Shown here: positions 33,740-41,789 of the stretch, one piece after another
Numbering within the stretch: the first letter of the stretch is position 1
Layout of the letters: every line of letters begins with the position of its first letter
Assembly (NCBI RefSeq): GCF_018588945.1
Contig: NZ_JAFIWA010000005.1
Location: 265,890-329,889 of the forward strand
Direction: 5' to 3'
Length of the DNA: 64,000 bases
Source: Microbacterium flavescens
GTDB taxonomy: Bacteria; Actinomycetota; Actinomycetes; Actinomycetales; Microbacteriaceae
Program-made: the position numbers and the translations under genes
Notes under the pieces: model-generated
Seen by the model: only the letters and a program-made list of their open reading frames with translations
What the model was told of the DNA's origin: nothing
Databases searched by the model: none

Positions 33740-33745
33740 TAGCCT
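33740..33745 (+). promoter_or_regulatory. -10 box TAGCCT, leaderless promoter of the DtxR/MntR-type gene
   Basis: TAGCCT ends 6 nt before the GTG at 33752, so the regulator can be expressed apart from mntH. Confidence 0.5.
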
Positions 33746-33751
33746 GAGCAG

Positions 33752-34387
33752 GTGGCCTCCCCTGCCGTCGACGACTACCTGAAGACGATCTACCATCACA
33801 CCGAGTGGCAGACCGAGCGCATCACGCCGTCGCACCTCGCATCCGAGCTCGGGCTCGCCCCCTCGAGCGTCACCGAGATGGTGCAGAAGCTCGCCGCGCA
33901 GGGGCTCGTGACCCACCGCCCGTACGGCCCGATCGCGCTCACCGAAGCGGGCGAGCTGCGGGCCGCGGCGATCATCCGGCGTCACCGCCTCATCGAGACG
34001 TGGCTCGTGCGCGAGTTCGGCTACGCCTGGGACGAGGTGCACGACGAGGCGGAGGTGCTCGAGCACTCGATCAGCGACCGGCTTCTCGAGGGCATCGACG
34101 AGCGGCTCGGACGCCCCCGCTTCGATCCGCACGGAGATGCGATCCCGGATGCCGCGGGCCACGTCGAGCGCGTCCCCTTCATGCTGCTCGCCGCGGCGCC
34201 CACCGGCCACACCGGACGCGTGCTGCGCGTGAGCGACCGCGATCCCGAGCTGCTGCGTGCGGTGGAGGCGGCGGGCGTCGCGGTGGGTGCGGACGCGACG
34301 GTGACGGATGCCGCGACCCTCCGCATCGGCGACGTCGACGTCGTGCTGCCGGCCGCGGCCTCGGAGGCCGTCTGGCTCAGCGCCTGA
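33752..34387 (+). CDS. mntR: DtxR/MntR-family metal-dependent regulator
   Basis: This 211-residue protein has an N-terminal winged helix (DDYLKTIYHHTEWQTERITPSHLASELGLAPSSVTEMVQKLAAQGLV), a metal-binding dimerisation domain with conserved H and E (RRHRLIETWLVREFGYAWDEVHDEAEVLEHSISD) and a C-terminal SH3-like FeoA domain. Such proteins bind DNA when loaded with Mn2+ or Fe2+. Lying 22 nt behind mntH, whose promoter has twin palindromes, it is most likely the manganese repressor of mntH. The iron-type alternative cannot be excluded from sequence. Confidence 0.9.
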   Translation: MASPAVDDYLKTIYHHTEWQTERITPSHLASELGLAPSSVTEMVQKLAAQGLVTHRPYGPIALTEAGELRAAAIIRRHRLIETWLVREFGYAWDEVHDEAEVLEHSISDRLLEGIDERLGRPRFDPHGDAIPDAAGHVERVPFMLLAAAPTGHTGRVLRVSDRDPELLRAVEAAGVAVGADATVTDAATLRIGDVDVVLPAAASEAVWLSA

Positions 34388-34415
34388 GGCGAGGCATCCG
34401 CTCGTCGTCGGCGGC

Positions 34416-35108
34416 TCAGAAGAACACGAGGCCGGCCAGATAGCTCACGGCCATGGTGCCGAGGCCGACGATGAGGCTGCGGCCCAGCATGCGGAAGGCG
34501 GACAGGCGGCCCAGACCCGCCGCGACCAGCGACGTGAGGGTGAGCGAGACGACGACGGCGATCAGAATCGCCCACGCCTCGATCGCCACCGGTGCGACGT
34601 AGGTCATCACGACGGGAATGGCGGCGCCGATCATGAACGCCACAGTCGCCTCGATCCCTGCCCACCACGGAGCGGCACGCGGCGTGATCTCCTCGAGGCC
34701 GTACTCGGAATCGAGGTGGGCGGCGACGGGGTCGCGGGCCATCAGCTGCCGCGCGACCTCGCCGGCGAGCACAGGGTCGAGCCCCCGTTCGCGCCAGTGC
34801 TCCGTGAGCTCCGCGAGCTCTCCCTCGGGGTCGCGGGCGAGCTCCTCGGCCTCCTGCTGGGCGAGCTCCAGCTCCGACTCGCGCTCCGCCGCGATCTCCG
34901 CCCATTTCACTCCGCCCGCGCTCAACCCGCCCGCGAGCATCGTGGCGGTGGCGGCGAACAGGAGCAGGCGGTCGCCCGCCCCGGCACCGGCGAAGCCGAG
35001 CAGCAGACCGGCGGTCGCGATGATGCCGTCGTTCGCATCGATGGCCCACGACGAGTCCCGCACGCGCGCGCGGAAGCGAGCCCACAGCGACGCGGCATCG
35101 TCGGCCAT
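34416..35108 (-). CDS. VIT/CCC1-family metal transporter
   Basis: This 230-residue protein belongs to the VIT1/CCC1 family, which exports or stores Fe2+/Mn2+. It opens with WAIDANDGIIATAGLLLGFAGAG, the family signature. A hydrophilic, Glu-rich cytoplasmic insert follows (AAERESELELAQQEAEELARD), which in VIT1 binds metal. Three further hydrophobic segments close the protein. It is convergent with the mntR-like gene, so manganese balance may use import and export from one locus. The ATG at 35108 follows GAGGAGGTCGC. Confidence 0.9.
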   Translation of the reverse strand: MADDAASLWARFRARVRDSSWAIDANDGIIATAGLLLGFAGAGAGDRLLLFAATATMLAGGLSAGGVKWAEIAAERESELELAQQEAEELARDPEGELAELTEHWRERGLDPVLAGEVARQLMARDPVAAHLDSEYGLEEITPRAAPWWAGIEATVAFMIGAAIPVVMTYVAPVAIEAWAILIAVVVSLTLTSLVAAGLGRLSAFRMLGRSLIVGLGTMAVSYLAGLVFF

Positions 35109-35195
35109 GCGACCTCCTCGAGGGAAGTCTGCCAGGCGCGCGTCTGCGGTCGTCAGGCTGCGCCGAGGAACGCGTGAGGCTGCGCCCGCGTGCAT

Positions 35196-36158
35196 TCAGG
35201 CCGCGGCGACCTTCTCGAAGGGCCAGCGCACGCCGGTCGACTCTTCGGCCGCGCGCCACAGTCGCGCCGCGACATCGGGATCACGCGTGATGCGCGACGC
35301 GCGCTGCCGCCGGGGCTCGCCGCGCGCGATCGTGCGCGGACCCCAGAACTCGCCGCCTTCGACCTCGGGATCGATCAGAGCGCGCACGAGCGACCAGGCG
35401 CCGTGCTCCTTGGACTGGGTGATGGCCGCCTGGAGGTTGTCGGCGAAGCGCGTTCCCTTGGTGGGCGCGTTGACGCCCGCGATGCCCGGCGTGCGACCGC
35501 TCGTCGAGTAGCCGGGATGCGCGACGACGCTCTCGACCGGCACTCCTGCGGCCCGCAGGCGCCGGTCGGCTTCGAAGCCGAGCGCGCTGGTCGCGATCTT
35601 CGACTGCACGTACGCGCGCCACGCCGTGTAGCCCTCGGCGAGCTGCGGATCTACGGGGTCGTAGGGCGTGAGCGACGTCGACATGCTGCCCACCCACACC
35701 ATGCGTCCCGACCTCTCGGCGAGTGGCCGGAGCAGCTCCCCGGCGAGCGCGAAGTGACCCAGTGCTGCGGTCGCGAAGACGACCTCGTGCCCGTCGACCG
35801 TCGTCTCGCGCTCCTTCGGCGGATGCACGATGCCCGCGTTGAGCAGGACGCCGTCGAGGCCCCCCTTGCCGCGTACGCTCGCGGCGGCCGAGCGGACCGA
35901 CCCGAGGTTGCTCGTGTCGAGCACGAGCGTCTCGGTGGCGTCGGGAGAGGCATCCGGAACCCTCCGCCGCACCGCAGCGCGCGCGGCGGCGAGACGATTC
36001 GGGTGCCGGCCGGTCATGTACACGCGGGCGCCGGCCCGGATGAGCTGCTCGGACGCGAAGTAGCCGAGCCCGGCGTTGGAGCCGGTCACGAGATACGCAC
36101 GACCGGTCAGGTCGGGCAGGTGGCGGGGATCCCACGTCGTGCGCACGACTTCGACCAT
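35196..36158 (-). CDS. Short-chain dehydrogenase/reductase (protochlorophyllide reductase-like)
   Basis: This 320-residue SDR has the nucleotide site TGSNAGLG (residues about 24-31), NAG in LLNAGIVHPP, the catalytic Ser region (VGSMSTSL) and Y-x3-K in YVQSK. It resembles the large SDR group annotated as retinol- or protochlorophyllide-reductase-like; the substrate is unknown. Some of the C-terminal 80 residues (TRFADNLQAAITQSKEHGAW) are specific to this group. The ATG at 36158 is chosen; it is divergent from the HAD phosphatase by 27 nt. Confidence 0.87.
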   Translation of the reverse strand: MVEVVRTTWDPRHLPDLTGRAYLVTGSNAGLGYFASEQLIRAGARVYMTGRHPNRLAAARAAVRRRVPDASPDATETLVLDTSNLGSVRSAAASVRGKGGLDGVLLNAGIVHPPKERETTVDGHEVVFATAALGHFALAGELLRPLAERSGRMVWVGSMSTSLTPYDPVDPQLAEGYTAWRAYVQSKIATSALGFEADRRLRAAGVPVESVVAHPGYSTSGRTPGIAGVNAPTKGTRFADNLQAAITQSKEHGAWSLVRALIDPEVEGGEFWGPRTIARGEPRRQRASRITRDPDVAARLWRAAEESTGVRWPFEKVAAA

Positions 36159-36173
36159 AACCCCCGCGACGCC

Positions 36174-36179
36174 TAGGCT
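36174..36179 (+). promoter_or_regulatory. -10 box TAGGCT, leaderless promoter of the HAD gene
   Basis: TAGGCT ends 6 nt before the ATG at 36186. Confidence 0.5.
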
Positions 36180-36185
36180 GGGCGC

Positions 36186-36995
36186 ATGCGGACCCGTGCC
36201 GAGATCGAATGCTGGCTGACCGACATGGACGGGGTCCTGGTCCACGAGAACACCCCGATTCCGGGAGCGTCACAGCTGCTCCAGCAGTGGCGCGACACCG
36301 GCACCCCGTTCCTCGTGCTGACGAACAACTCGATCTTCACGCCGCGCGACCTGAGCGCGCGTCTGCGGGCGTCCGGCCTCCTCGTGCCGGAGGAGTCGAT
36401 CTGGACCTCGGCGCTCGCGACGGCCGACTTCCTGCGCAGTCAGATGCCCGGCGGCACCGCCTTCGTCATCGGCGAGGCAGGGCTCACCACCGCCCTCCAC
36501 GAGGCCGGGTTCATCATGACCGAGACCGACCCCGACTACGTGGTCGTCGGCGAGACGCGCAACTACTCCTTCGAGGCGATCACCAAGGCGATCCGCTTCA
36601 TCGGCGCCGGCGCCCGGTTCATCGCGACCAACCCCGACGCGACCGGTCCCTCGACCGACGGCCTGCTGCCGGCGACCGGCGCCATCTCGGCTCTCATCAC
36701 GAAGGCGACCGGCATGGAGCCGTATGTCGTGGGAAAGCCCAACCCGATGATGTTCCGCTCCGCGATGAACCGCCTGGGCGCACACTCCGAGAACACCGGC
36801 ATGATCGGCGACCGGATGGACACCGACGTCGTCGCGGGCATCGAGGCGGGCCTGCACACCGTGCTCGTGCTGACGGGCATCAGCGATCCCGCTGAGATCC
36901 AGCGGTACCCCTTCCGGCCCGACGAGGTGCTCGACTCGGTCGCCGACCTGCTCGCCGAGCACCCGATCGAGACCGAAGAGGCCGACATCCTCTGA
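36186..36995 (+). CDS. HAD-superfamily class IIA phosphatase (NagD-like)
   Basis: This 269-residue cytoplasmic phosphatase has the full HAD motif set: D13-M-D15-G (nucleophile and acid), TNNS (motif II), the GKPNP Lys (motif III) and GDRMDTD (motif IV). The inserted cap between motifs II and III is of the IIA type, as in NagD and 4-nitrophenylphosphatases. Nucleoside monophosphates or sugar phosphates are likely substrates. The gene is leaderless and followed at 52 nt by a YdeI-like gene. Confidence 0.92.
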   Translation: MRTRAEIECWLTDMDGVLVHENTPIPGASQLLQQWRDTGTPFLVLTNNSIFTPRDLSARLRASGLLVPEESIWTSALATADFLRSQMPGGTAFVIGEAGLTTALHEAGFIMTETDPDYVVVGETRNYSFEAITKAIRFIGAGARFIATNPDATGPSTDGLLPATGAISALITKATGMEPYVVGKPNPMMFRSAMNRLGAHSENTGMIGDRMDTDVVAGIEAGLHTVLVLTGISDPAEIQRYPFRPDEVLDSVADLLAEHPIETEEADIL

Positions 36996-37035
36996 GCGAG
37001 CCCTGACGCGGACACGCGACGTCCGGGTCTCCCGG

Positions 37036-37041
37036 TAGGGT
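37036..37041 (+). promoter_or_regulatory. -10 box TAGGGT, leaderless promoter of the YdeI-like gene
   Basis: TAGGGT ends 6 nt before the ATG at 37048. Confidence 0.45.
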
Positions 37042-37047
37042 CGCCGC

Positions 37048-37623
37048 ATGGGTGCGCTCGACGACGGCGAGAAGGTGGAAGCAGCGGATGCCGCGACCTG
37101 GCGTGACTGGCTCGAGAAGAACCACCGCACGTCGAAGGGCGCGTGGCTCGTCCGCGCACGGCGCGACTCGGGTCTGACCTACGTCGAGTACGAGGACGCC
37201 ATCCGGCAGGCGCTGTGCTTCGGCTGGATCGACGGCCCCGTGCGCACCTTCGACGAAGCCACCGGCGGCCTGTGGTTCGCGCCGCGCCGGCCATCGAGCG
37301 GCTGGGCCGCGACGAACAAGGCTCGGCTGATCGAGCTCGAAGCGGCCGGGCTCATGACCGAGGCCGGCATCCGCGCCGTCGAGGTCGCCAAGAAGAACGG
37401 CGCCTGGACGGTGTTCGACAACGCCGAGGCGATGATCGAGCCCGACGATCTCGCCGCCGCCCTGGATGCCGATGCCGGCGCACGGGAGAAGTGGGACGCC
37501 TTCCCCCCGTCGGCTCGCAAGATGGGGATCGGCGCGGTCGATTCCGCGCGGCGGCCCGAGACCCGGGCCGCGCGCATCGAGAAGCTCGTGGCGGATGCCG
37601 CCGAGGGCAGGAGGCCACGATGA
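37048..37623 (+). CDS. YdeI/OmpD-associated-family protein
   Basis: This 191-residue protein matches the YdeI/OmdA family (bacteriocin-protection, COG4430). The hallmark is the N-terminal TWRDWLEKNHRTSKGAWLVRARR, then EDAIRQALCFGWIDGPVRTFDE and FAPRRPSSGWAATNKAR. The molecular role is not well known; members have been linked to peptide resistance and stress. The start lies 6 nt after a -10 box. It overlaps the next small gene by 4 nt (ATGA). Confidence 0.87.
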   Translation: MGALDDGEKVEAADAATWRDWLEKNHRTSKGAWLVRARRDSGLTYVEYEDAIRQALCFGWIDGPVRTFDEATGGLWFAPRRPSSGWAATNKARLIELEAAGLMTEAGIRAVEVAKKNGAWTVFDNAEAMIEPDDLAAALDADAGAREKWDAFPPSARKMGIGAVDSARRPETRAARIEKLVADAAEGRRPR

Positions 37624-37733
37624 CCGAGTTCGAGCAGAACCTTCTCTTCGCCGGCACGGCCATCGTGCTCGGCGGCACGCTCATCGTCTTCGTGTGGCAG
37701 TGGCTGCGGGGCCGCGGCCGCGACGACGACTGA
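37620..37733 (+). CDS. 37-residue single-pass membrane protein
   Basis: This small protein (MTEFEQNLLFAGTAIVLGG, then TLIVFVWQWLRGRGRDDD) has one membrane helix, a basic patch and an acidic tail. It overlaps the YdeI-like gene by 4 nt, so it should be translated by coupling. It ends just before the convergent pyrE stop. Stop-free stretches of this length are common by chance, but the ATGA overlap and the sensible membrane topology support it. The function is unknown. Confidence 0.6.
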   Translation: MTEFEQNLLFAGTAIVLGGTLIVFVWQWLRGRGRDDD

Positions 37734-37734
37734 C

Positions 37735-38313
37735 CTACTGCGGCTCGAGCCCGAGGTCGTCGAGGTCGATCGCGGCCAGCCACTCGAGGCCCTCGGCCTC
37801 GACGGCCGCCTGCGCCCCGGTCTTGCGGTCGACGATCACGGCCACGGCGACGGGCTCGGCGCCCTCGCGGCGCAGCGCCTCGACGGCCTTCAGCGCCGAC
37901 TGACCGGTGGTCGAGGTGTCTTCGAGCACCACGACGCGCTTGCCCGCTACGTCCGCTCCCTCCACCTGGCGGCCGCGACCGTGGTCCTTCGGCTCCTTGC
38001 GCACGACGAAGGCGTCGAGCGGCGTGTGGGTGCGGGCCGACTCGTGCATGACGGCGTTCGCGATCGGGTCGGCGCCGAGGGTGAGGCCGCCCACCGCGAC
38101 GATGCCGTCGATGCCGCGGATGAGATCGAGCATGATGCGCCCGATCGAGGGGGCGGCGCGGTGGTCGAGGGTGAGCTTGCGCATGTCGACGTAGTAGGTC
38201 GCCTTCTTGCCACTCGAGAGCGTGAAGTCGCCGTGGAAGACCGCCTCGTCCTGGATCAGCGCGATCAGGTACTGGCGATCGGCTTCGAGCTCGGGCGTGG
38301 AGGCGACGGTCAT
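37735..38313 (-). CDS. pyrE: Orotate phosphoribosyltransferase
   Basis: PyrE joins orotate to PRPP to make orotidine 5'-phosphate in pyrimidine synthesis. The 192-residue length is normal. The PRPP-binding motif reads VVVLEDTSTTGQSALKAVEALR (residues about 126-147), and the SSGKKATYYVDMRKLTLD stretch (residues about 33-50) holds the conserved catalytic-loop residues. No other pyr genes are nearby, which is common in actinobacteria. The start at 38313 lies 7 nt after TAGAAT. Confidence 0.94.
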   Translation of the reverse strand: MTVASTPELEADRQYLIALIQDEAVFHGDFTLSSGKKATYYVDMRKLTLDHRAAPSIGRIMLDLIRGIDGIVAVGGLTLGADPIANAVMHESARTHTPLDAFVVRKEPKDHGRGRQVEGADVAGKRVVVLEDTSTTGQSALKAVEALRREGAEPVAVAVIVDRKTGAQAAVEAEGLEWLAAIDLDDLGLEPQ

Positions 38314-38320
38314 GGGGATG

Positions 38321-38326
38321 ATTCTA
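38321..38326 (-). promoter_or_regulatory. -10 box TAGAAT, leaderless promoter of pyrE
   Basis: TAGAAT on the minus strand ends 7 nt before the ATG at 38313. Confidence 0.5.
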
Positions 38327-38346
38327 CGGATGCCCCGGCACGCAGA

Positions 38347-38376
38347 AGCGGGTGCGACCTGACGATCGCACCCGCT
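38347..38376. terminator. Terminator hairpin after the protease gene
   Basis: AGCGGGTGCGA (38347-38357) pairs perfectly with TCGCACCCGCT (38366-38376) around an 8-nt loop. It lies 14 nt after the protease stop codon and just before the pyrE promoter. Confidence 0.75.
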
Positions 38377-38389
38377 CCCGTGACGCGGA

Positions 38390-39178
38390 TCAGTCGAGGA
38401 AGGTGTTCACCCAGTCGAGGTCGTCGGCGCGGTCGACGCGGTACACGCCGCCGGTGCCGGCACAGGTGCTGTTCTTGCCGAACGAGGTCACACCCGCGAT
38501 GACGTTCGTCGAGCCCAGGAAGTTCGGCCCGCCGGAGTCGCCCGAACACGTGCCGCCGGTGTGGGCGTTGTTCGAGAGGATCATCGAGCCGTCACCGGTG
38601 TAGCCCGTGTTGATCGAGATGAGCTTCGGCGTCGAGACCATGCGCAGGCGGTCGGCCTGGTCCTTCCATGCGGCGGCGTCGGGGAAGCTCTTCTGCAGCC
38701 CGTAGCCGACGGCCGTGAAGGTCGCGTTCTTCTTGTTGGTCTTGAGGGCGTCGAGCTGGTTGAGCGTGGGCAGAGCGCCGTACTCGTCCAGGACGACCGG
38801 CTCGTCGAGCACGACCACACCGAGGTCGTACAGGTAGAACGCGGCGTCGTCGTACTGCGGGTGCGCGTACGGCGTGCCGCTGACCTCGCCGGTCGTCGGA
38901 TAGCCGTGGGCCGCGGCATCCCTCACATCGTCGTCGAACCACAGCTCGACGTGGTCGGCACCGAAGGTGCAGTGCCCGGCCGTGAGGTACACCGTGGGCG
39001 AGATCAGCGTGCCGCTGCAGCGCCACTGGGGCTCGCCGTCGATGAAGGCGACCATGAGGCCGACCTCGGGGTGTCCGTCTCCGTCCGGCACGCCATCGGT
39101 GATGGCCTGTGCCGGTGCGGCGCTGAGTCCGATGAGTGCCAATGCCGCAACGACTGCGGCGAGCGCTTTGTGGCGCAT
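38390..39178 (-). CDS. Secreted trypsin-like serine protease (S1 family)
   Basis: This 262-residue protein has a signal peptide (residues 1-25, ending APAQA), then a short S1 protease domain. The catalytic triad is complete: H69 (TAGHC), D118 (YDLGVVVL) and S215 (GDSGGP). It should be exported through Sec and act outside the cell; substrates are unknown. There is no long propeptide. The ATG at 39178 follows GGAGAGGGG. A promoter of TTGTCA, 17 bp and CATGCT lies upstream. Confidence 0.9.
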   Translation of the reverse strand: MRHKALAAVVAALALIGLSAAPAQAITDGVPDGDGHPEVGLMVAFIDGEPQWRCSGTLISPTVYLTAGHCTFGADHVELWFDDDVRDAAAHGYPTTGEVSGTPYAHPQYDDAAFYLYDLGVVVLDEPVVLDEYGALPTLNQLDALKTNKKNATFTAVGYGLQKSFPDAAAWKDQADRLRMVSTPKLISINTGYTGDGSMILSNNAHTGGTCSGDSGGPNFLGSTNVIAGVTSFGKNSTCAGTGGVYRVDRADDLDWVNTFLD

Positions 39179-39208
39179 GCATACCCCTCTCCCTGGGTTT
39201 GTGCGTTG

Positions 39209-39237
39209 AGCATGCCACCGTGGCACGACATTGACAA
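39209..39237 (-). promoter_or_regulatory. Promoter of the secreted protease gene
   Basis: On the minus strand TTGTCA (39232-39237) is followed by a 17-bp spacer and CATGCT (39209-39214). About 25 nt of leader with a GGAGAGGGG ribosome site follow. Confidence 0.5.
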
Positions 39238-39295
39238 GGGTCGGCGATGCGACCGTCGGTCGCTCCGTGCGCCCACCGGCGTCCGCCACCCGTCC

Positions 39296-39301
39296 TAGGC
39301 T
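39296..39301 (+). promoter_or_regulatory. -10 box TAGGCT before the exonuclease III gene
   Basis: TAGGCT ends 7 nt before the ATG at 39309. The leader, if any, would carry only GGAGGTC. Confidence 0.5.
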
Positions 39302-39308
39302 GGAGGTC

Positions 39309-40148
39309 ATGCGCTTGGCCACCTGGAACGTCAACTCGATCCGCGCCCGAGTCGATCGGATCGTCGACTTCGCGGTGCGGGAGCATCTCGACGTGCTCGC
39401 CATGCAGGAGATCAAGTGCAAGGTCGAGCAGTTCCCGTTCGCGGCCTTCGAAGACGCCGGATTCCATGTCGCGGCGCACGGCTTCTCGCAGTGGAACGGC
39501 GTCGCGATCGCCAGTCGCGAGCCCCTCGAGAACGTGCGCACCGCGTTTCCGGGAATGCCCGGCTTCGAGAAGGGACACAACGGCCCGGATGCCCCGCAGG
39601 AGGCTCGGGCGATGGGCGCGACGGTCGGCGGGGTCGAGGTCTGGAGCCTCTACATTCCCAACGGGCGCTCGCTCGGCGACCCCCACTACTTCTACAAGCT
39701 CGACTGGCTCGCGGCGCTCGAGCAGTACACGCGCGAGTCGCTGACCGCGAACCCCGATCTCGCGCTCGCCCTCGTCGGCGACTTCAACATCGCCCCGACC
39801 GACGCCGACAACGGGGTGCCCCAGATCGTGCAGGGCTTCTCGACGCACGTCTCGCCGCCCGAGCGGGAGGCGTTCGCCGCCCTCCAAGCCGCCGGTGTCA
39901 CCGACGTGGTCCGCCCGCTGGTGCCGACGGGCTTCACCTACTGGGACTACAAGCAGCTGCGCTTCCCGCGCAACGAGGGGATGCGGATCGACTTCATCCT
40001 CGGATCCCACGCCGTCGCCGACGCCGTCACCGGCGCCGCCATCCACCGCAACGAGCGCAAGGGCGAGGCGCCGAGCGATCACGTTCCCGTGGTCGTCGAC
40101 CTCGATCTCGAGGGTCCCGACGACGACGACCGCCCGATGATCTTCTGA
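39309..40148 (+). CDS. xth: Exonuclease III / AP endonuclease
   Basis: Exonuclease III cuts DNA at abasic sites and degrades 3' ends in base-excision repair. The 279-residue protein has all EEP-fold landmarks: ATWNVNSIRAR (Asn metal ligand), DVLAMQEIKC (Glu), YIPNGRSLGDPHYFYKL, the DFNIAPTDAD catalytic Asp/Asn, TYWDYKQLRFPRNEGMRIDFIL, and SDHVPV (catalytic His) near the end. The start is fixed by GGAGGTC and a -10 box. Confidence 0.95.
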   Translation: MRLATWNVNSIRARVDRIVDFAVREHLDVLAMQEIKCKVEQFPFAAFEDAGFHVAAHGFSQWNGVAIASREPLENVRTAFPGMPGFEKGHNGPDAPQEARAMGATVGGVEVWSLYIPNGRSLGDPHYFYKLDWLAALEQYTRESLTANPDLALALVGDFNIAPTDADNGVPQIVQGFSTHVSPPEREAFAALQAAGVTDVVRPLVPTGFTYWDYKQLRFPRNEGMRIDFILGSHAVADAVTGAAIHRNERKGEAPSDHVPVVVDLDLEGPDDDDRPMIF

Positions 40149-40213
40149 CGCGAGCGGGCACACCCGGCTCGAACCCCCGCTGTCAAGCACTGGGTCCAGG
40201 ACCCTCCCGTCCC

Positions 40214-40219
40214 TAGCCT
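40214..40219 (+). promoter_or_regulatory. -10 box TAGCCT, leaderless promoter of the histidine phosphatase
   Basis: TAGCCT ends 6 nt before the ATG at 40226. Confidence 0.5.
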
Positions 40220-40225
40220 GGGCTC

Positions 40226-40951
40226 ATGGTGGTGAACGAGCTCTGGCTGGTCCGACACGGGGAGAGCATCGGCAACGTCGCGGCGACGCAGGCGGAGCTG
40301 GAGGGTCTCGACAGGATCCCCCTCGACATCCGCGACGCCGACGTCCCGCTGTCCGACACGGGCCGCGAGCAGGCCGCTGCGCTCGGCGACTGGCTCGACA
40401 CCCATCACGCGGCCATCGACACCTACTGGGTCTCGCCGTACGTCCGCGCACAGGAGACCCTGCGCATCGCCCTGGGCGAGCGTGCCACCGCGTCGCCGCC
40501 GACGCTGGACGAACGATTGCGCGACCGCGAGCTCGGCATCCTCGATCTGCTGACCCGCACCGGCGTCCAGCGGCTGCACCCGCAGGAGCGGGCGCGGCGG
40601 CTGCACCTCGGCAAGTTCTATCACCGGCCGCCCGGCGGCGAGTCGTGGGCCGACGTCGCCCTCCGGCTGCGCTCGTTCCTGCGCGACCGCCTGGACGGCC
40701 CGGGGGACGCGGCGATGCTGGTCGCGCACGACGCCGTCGTGATGCTCCTCCTCTACGTGCTCCTCCCCCTCCGCGAGGATCAGGTGCTCGACTTCGCCGC
40801 CGAGAACACGGTGCTCAACGCCTCGGTCACGCACCTCGTACGCCGCGATCCCGGCTGGGAGCTGATGGCCTTCGCCGACGTCGCGCACCTGCAGCGCGAG
40901 GGAGCCGCCGTCACTGTGCACCCGGGAAGCCCCGATGTCGAACCGGCCTGA
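40226..40951 (+). CDS. Histidine phosphatase family protein (phosphoglycerate mutase-like)
   Basis: This 241-residue protein belongs to the RHG histidine phosphatases. The phospho-His motif is LVRHGESIGN near the start. Also seen are SPYVRAQET (Arg), the Glu in RDRELGILDLL, and the second His in LVAHDAVVMLL. It hydrolyses a phosphoester; a true glycolytic mutase role is unlikely given the size and context. It overlaps the NnrD-like gene by 17 nt, so the two are co-translated. The promoter gives a leaderless start. Confidence 0.88.
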   Translation: MVVNELWLVRHGESIGNVAATQAELEGLDRIPLDIRDADVPLSDTGREQAAALGDWLDTHHAAIDTYWVSPYVRAQETLRIALGERATASPPTLDERLRDRELGILDLLTRTGVQRLHPQERARRLHLGKFYHRPPGGESWADVALRLRSFLRDRLDGPGDAAMLVAHDAVVMLLLYVLLPLREDQVLDFAAENTVLNASVTHLVRRDPGWELMAFADVAHLQREGAAVTVHPGSPDVEPA

Positions 40952-41783
40952 ACCCGTCGATCCCGAGCTGCTCCGGACGTGGAGTCTGCCGGATCCGGGC
41001 GACTCGAAGAAGGCGCGCGGCGACGTGGTCGTGGTCGGCGGATCGCGCGGCGCCCCGGGGGCGGCGCTGCTGGCGGGCGAGGCGGCGCTCCGCGTCGGGG
41101 CCGGTCGCGTATCCCTCGCCGTTCCCGGATCGATCGACGCCCATGTCGGGGTGGCGCTGCCCGAAGCCGGGGTGTACGCGCTGCCCGAGAGTGCGGAAGA
41201 CCCGTTCGAGGGAGGACTGCGCGACCGGGTCGGCAGCGCGGACGCCGTGCTCGTGGGTCCCGGCTTCGACGACCCGGACGAGGCCCGCGCGACCCTCCTG
41301 GCCGTCGCGTCCGCCGGTGCGATGCGACTCGTGCTCGATGCGTACGCGCTCGGCGTGCTGCCCGACATCGAACGGGCGCTGCTCCCGCCGGAAGTGGTCC
41401 TGAGCCCGAACAAGGACGAGCTCGGCATCCTGCTCGGGCGCGACGCAGGAGACGAGACCGCGGACGTGGCCGAGGTCGCCCGGCGGTTCGACGCCGTCGT
41501 CGCCTGCTACGGCACGGTGGCGCACCCGGACGGCCGCACGTGGCACGTCGACGAGGGCGGAGCCGGACTCGGCACGTCGGGCAGCGGCGATGTGCTCGCC
41601 GGCGCCATCGGCGGGTTCCTCGCCCGAGGGGCTCCGGTCGAGCGCGCCGCCGTCTGGGGCTCCTGGACCCACGCCCGCGCGGGCGCGCGCCTCGAGATCC
41701 GCGTCGGCCTGGGGTTCCTCGCACGGGATCTCGCCGCCGAACTCACCCCGACGCTCCGCGACGCGCTCGAGTCCGGCGGCTGA
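40935..41783 (+). CDS. nnrD: ADP/ATP-dependent NAD(P)H-hydrate dehydratase
   Basis: NnrD repairs NADH and NADPH that have been damaged by hydration. The 282-residue protein is the ribokinase-fold half alone; it has GDVVVVGGSRGAPGAALLAGEAALRVGAGRV (substrate and dimer region), SPNKDELGILLGR and the phosphate-binding GLGTSGSGDVLAGAIGGFLARG. The NnrE epimerase half is not fused, as in many actinobacteria. The start at 40935 lies inside the histidine phosphatase gene. The C-terminal residue run ends 6 nt before a convergent gene. Confidence 0.9.
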   Translation: MSNRPEPVDPELLRTWSLPDPGDSKKARGDVVVVGGSRGAPGAALLAGEAALRVGAGRVSLAVPGSIDAHVGVALPEAGVYALPESAEDPFEGGLRDRVGSADAVLVGPGFDDPDEARATLLAVASAGAMRLVLDAYALGVLPDIERALLPPEVVLSPNKDELGILLGRDAGDETADVAEVARRFDAVVACYGTVAHPDGRTWHVDEGGAGLGTSGSGDVLAGAIGGFLARGAPVERAAVWGSWTHARAGARLEIRVGLGFLARDLAAELTPTLRDALESGG

Positions 41784-41789
41784 CCCTGA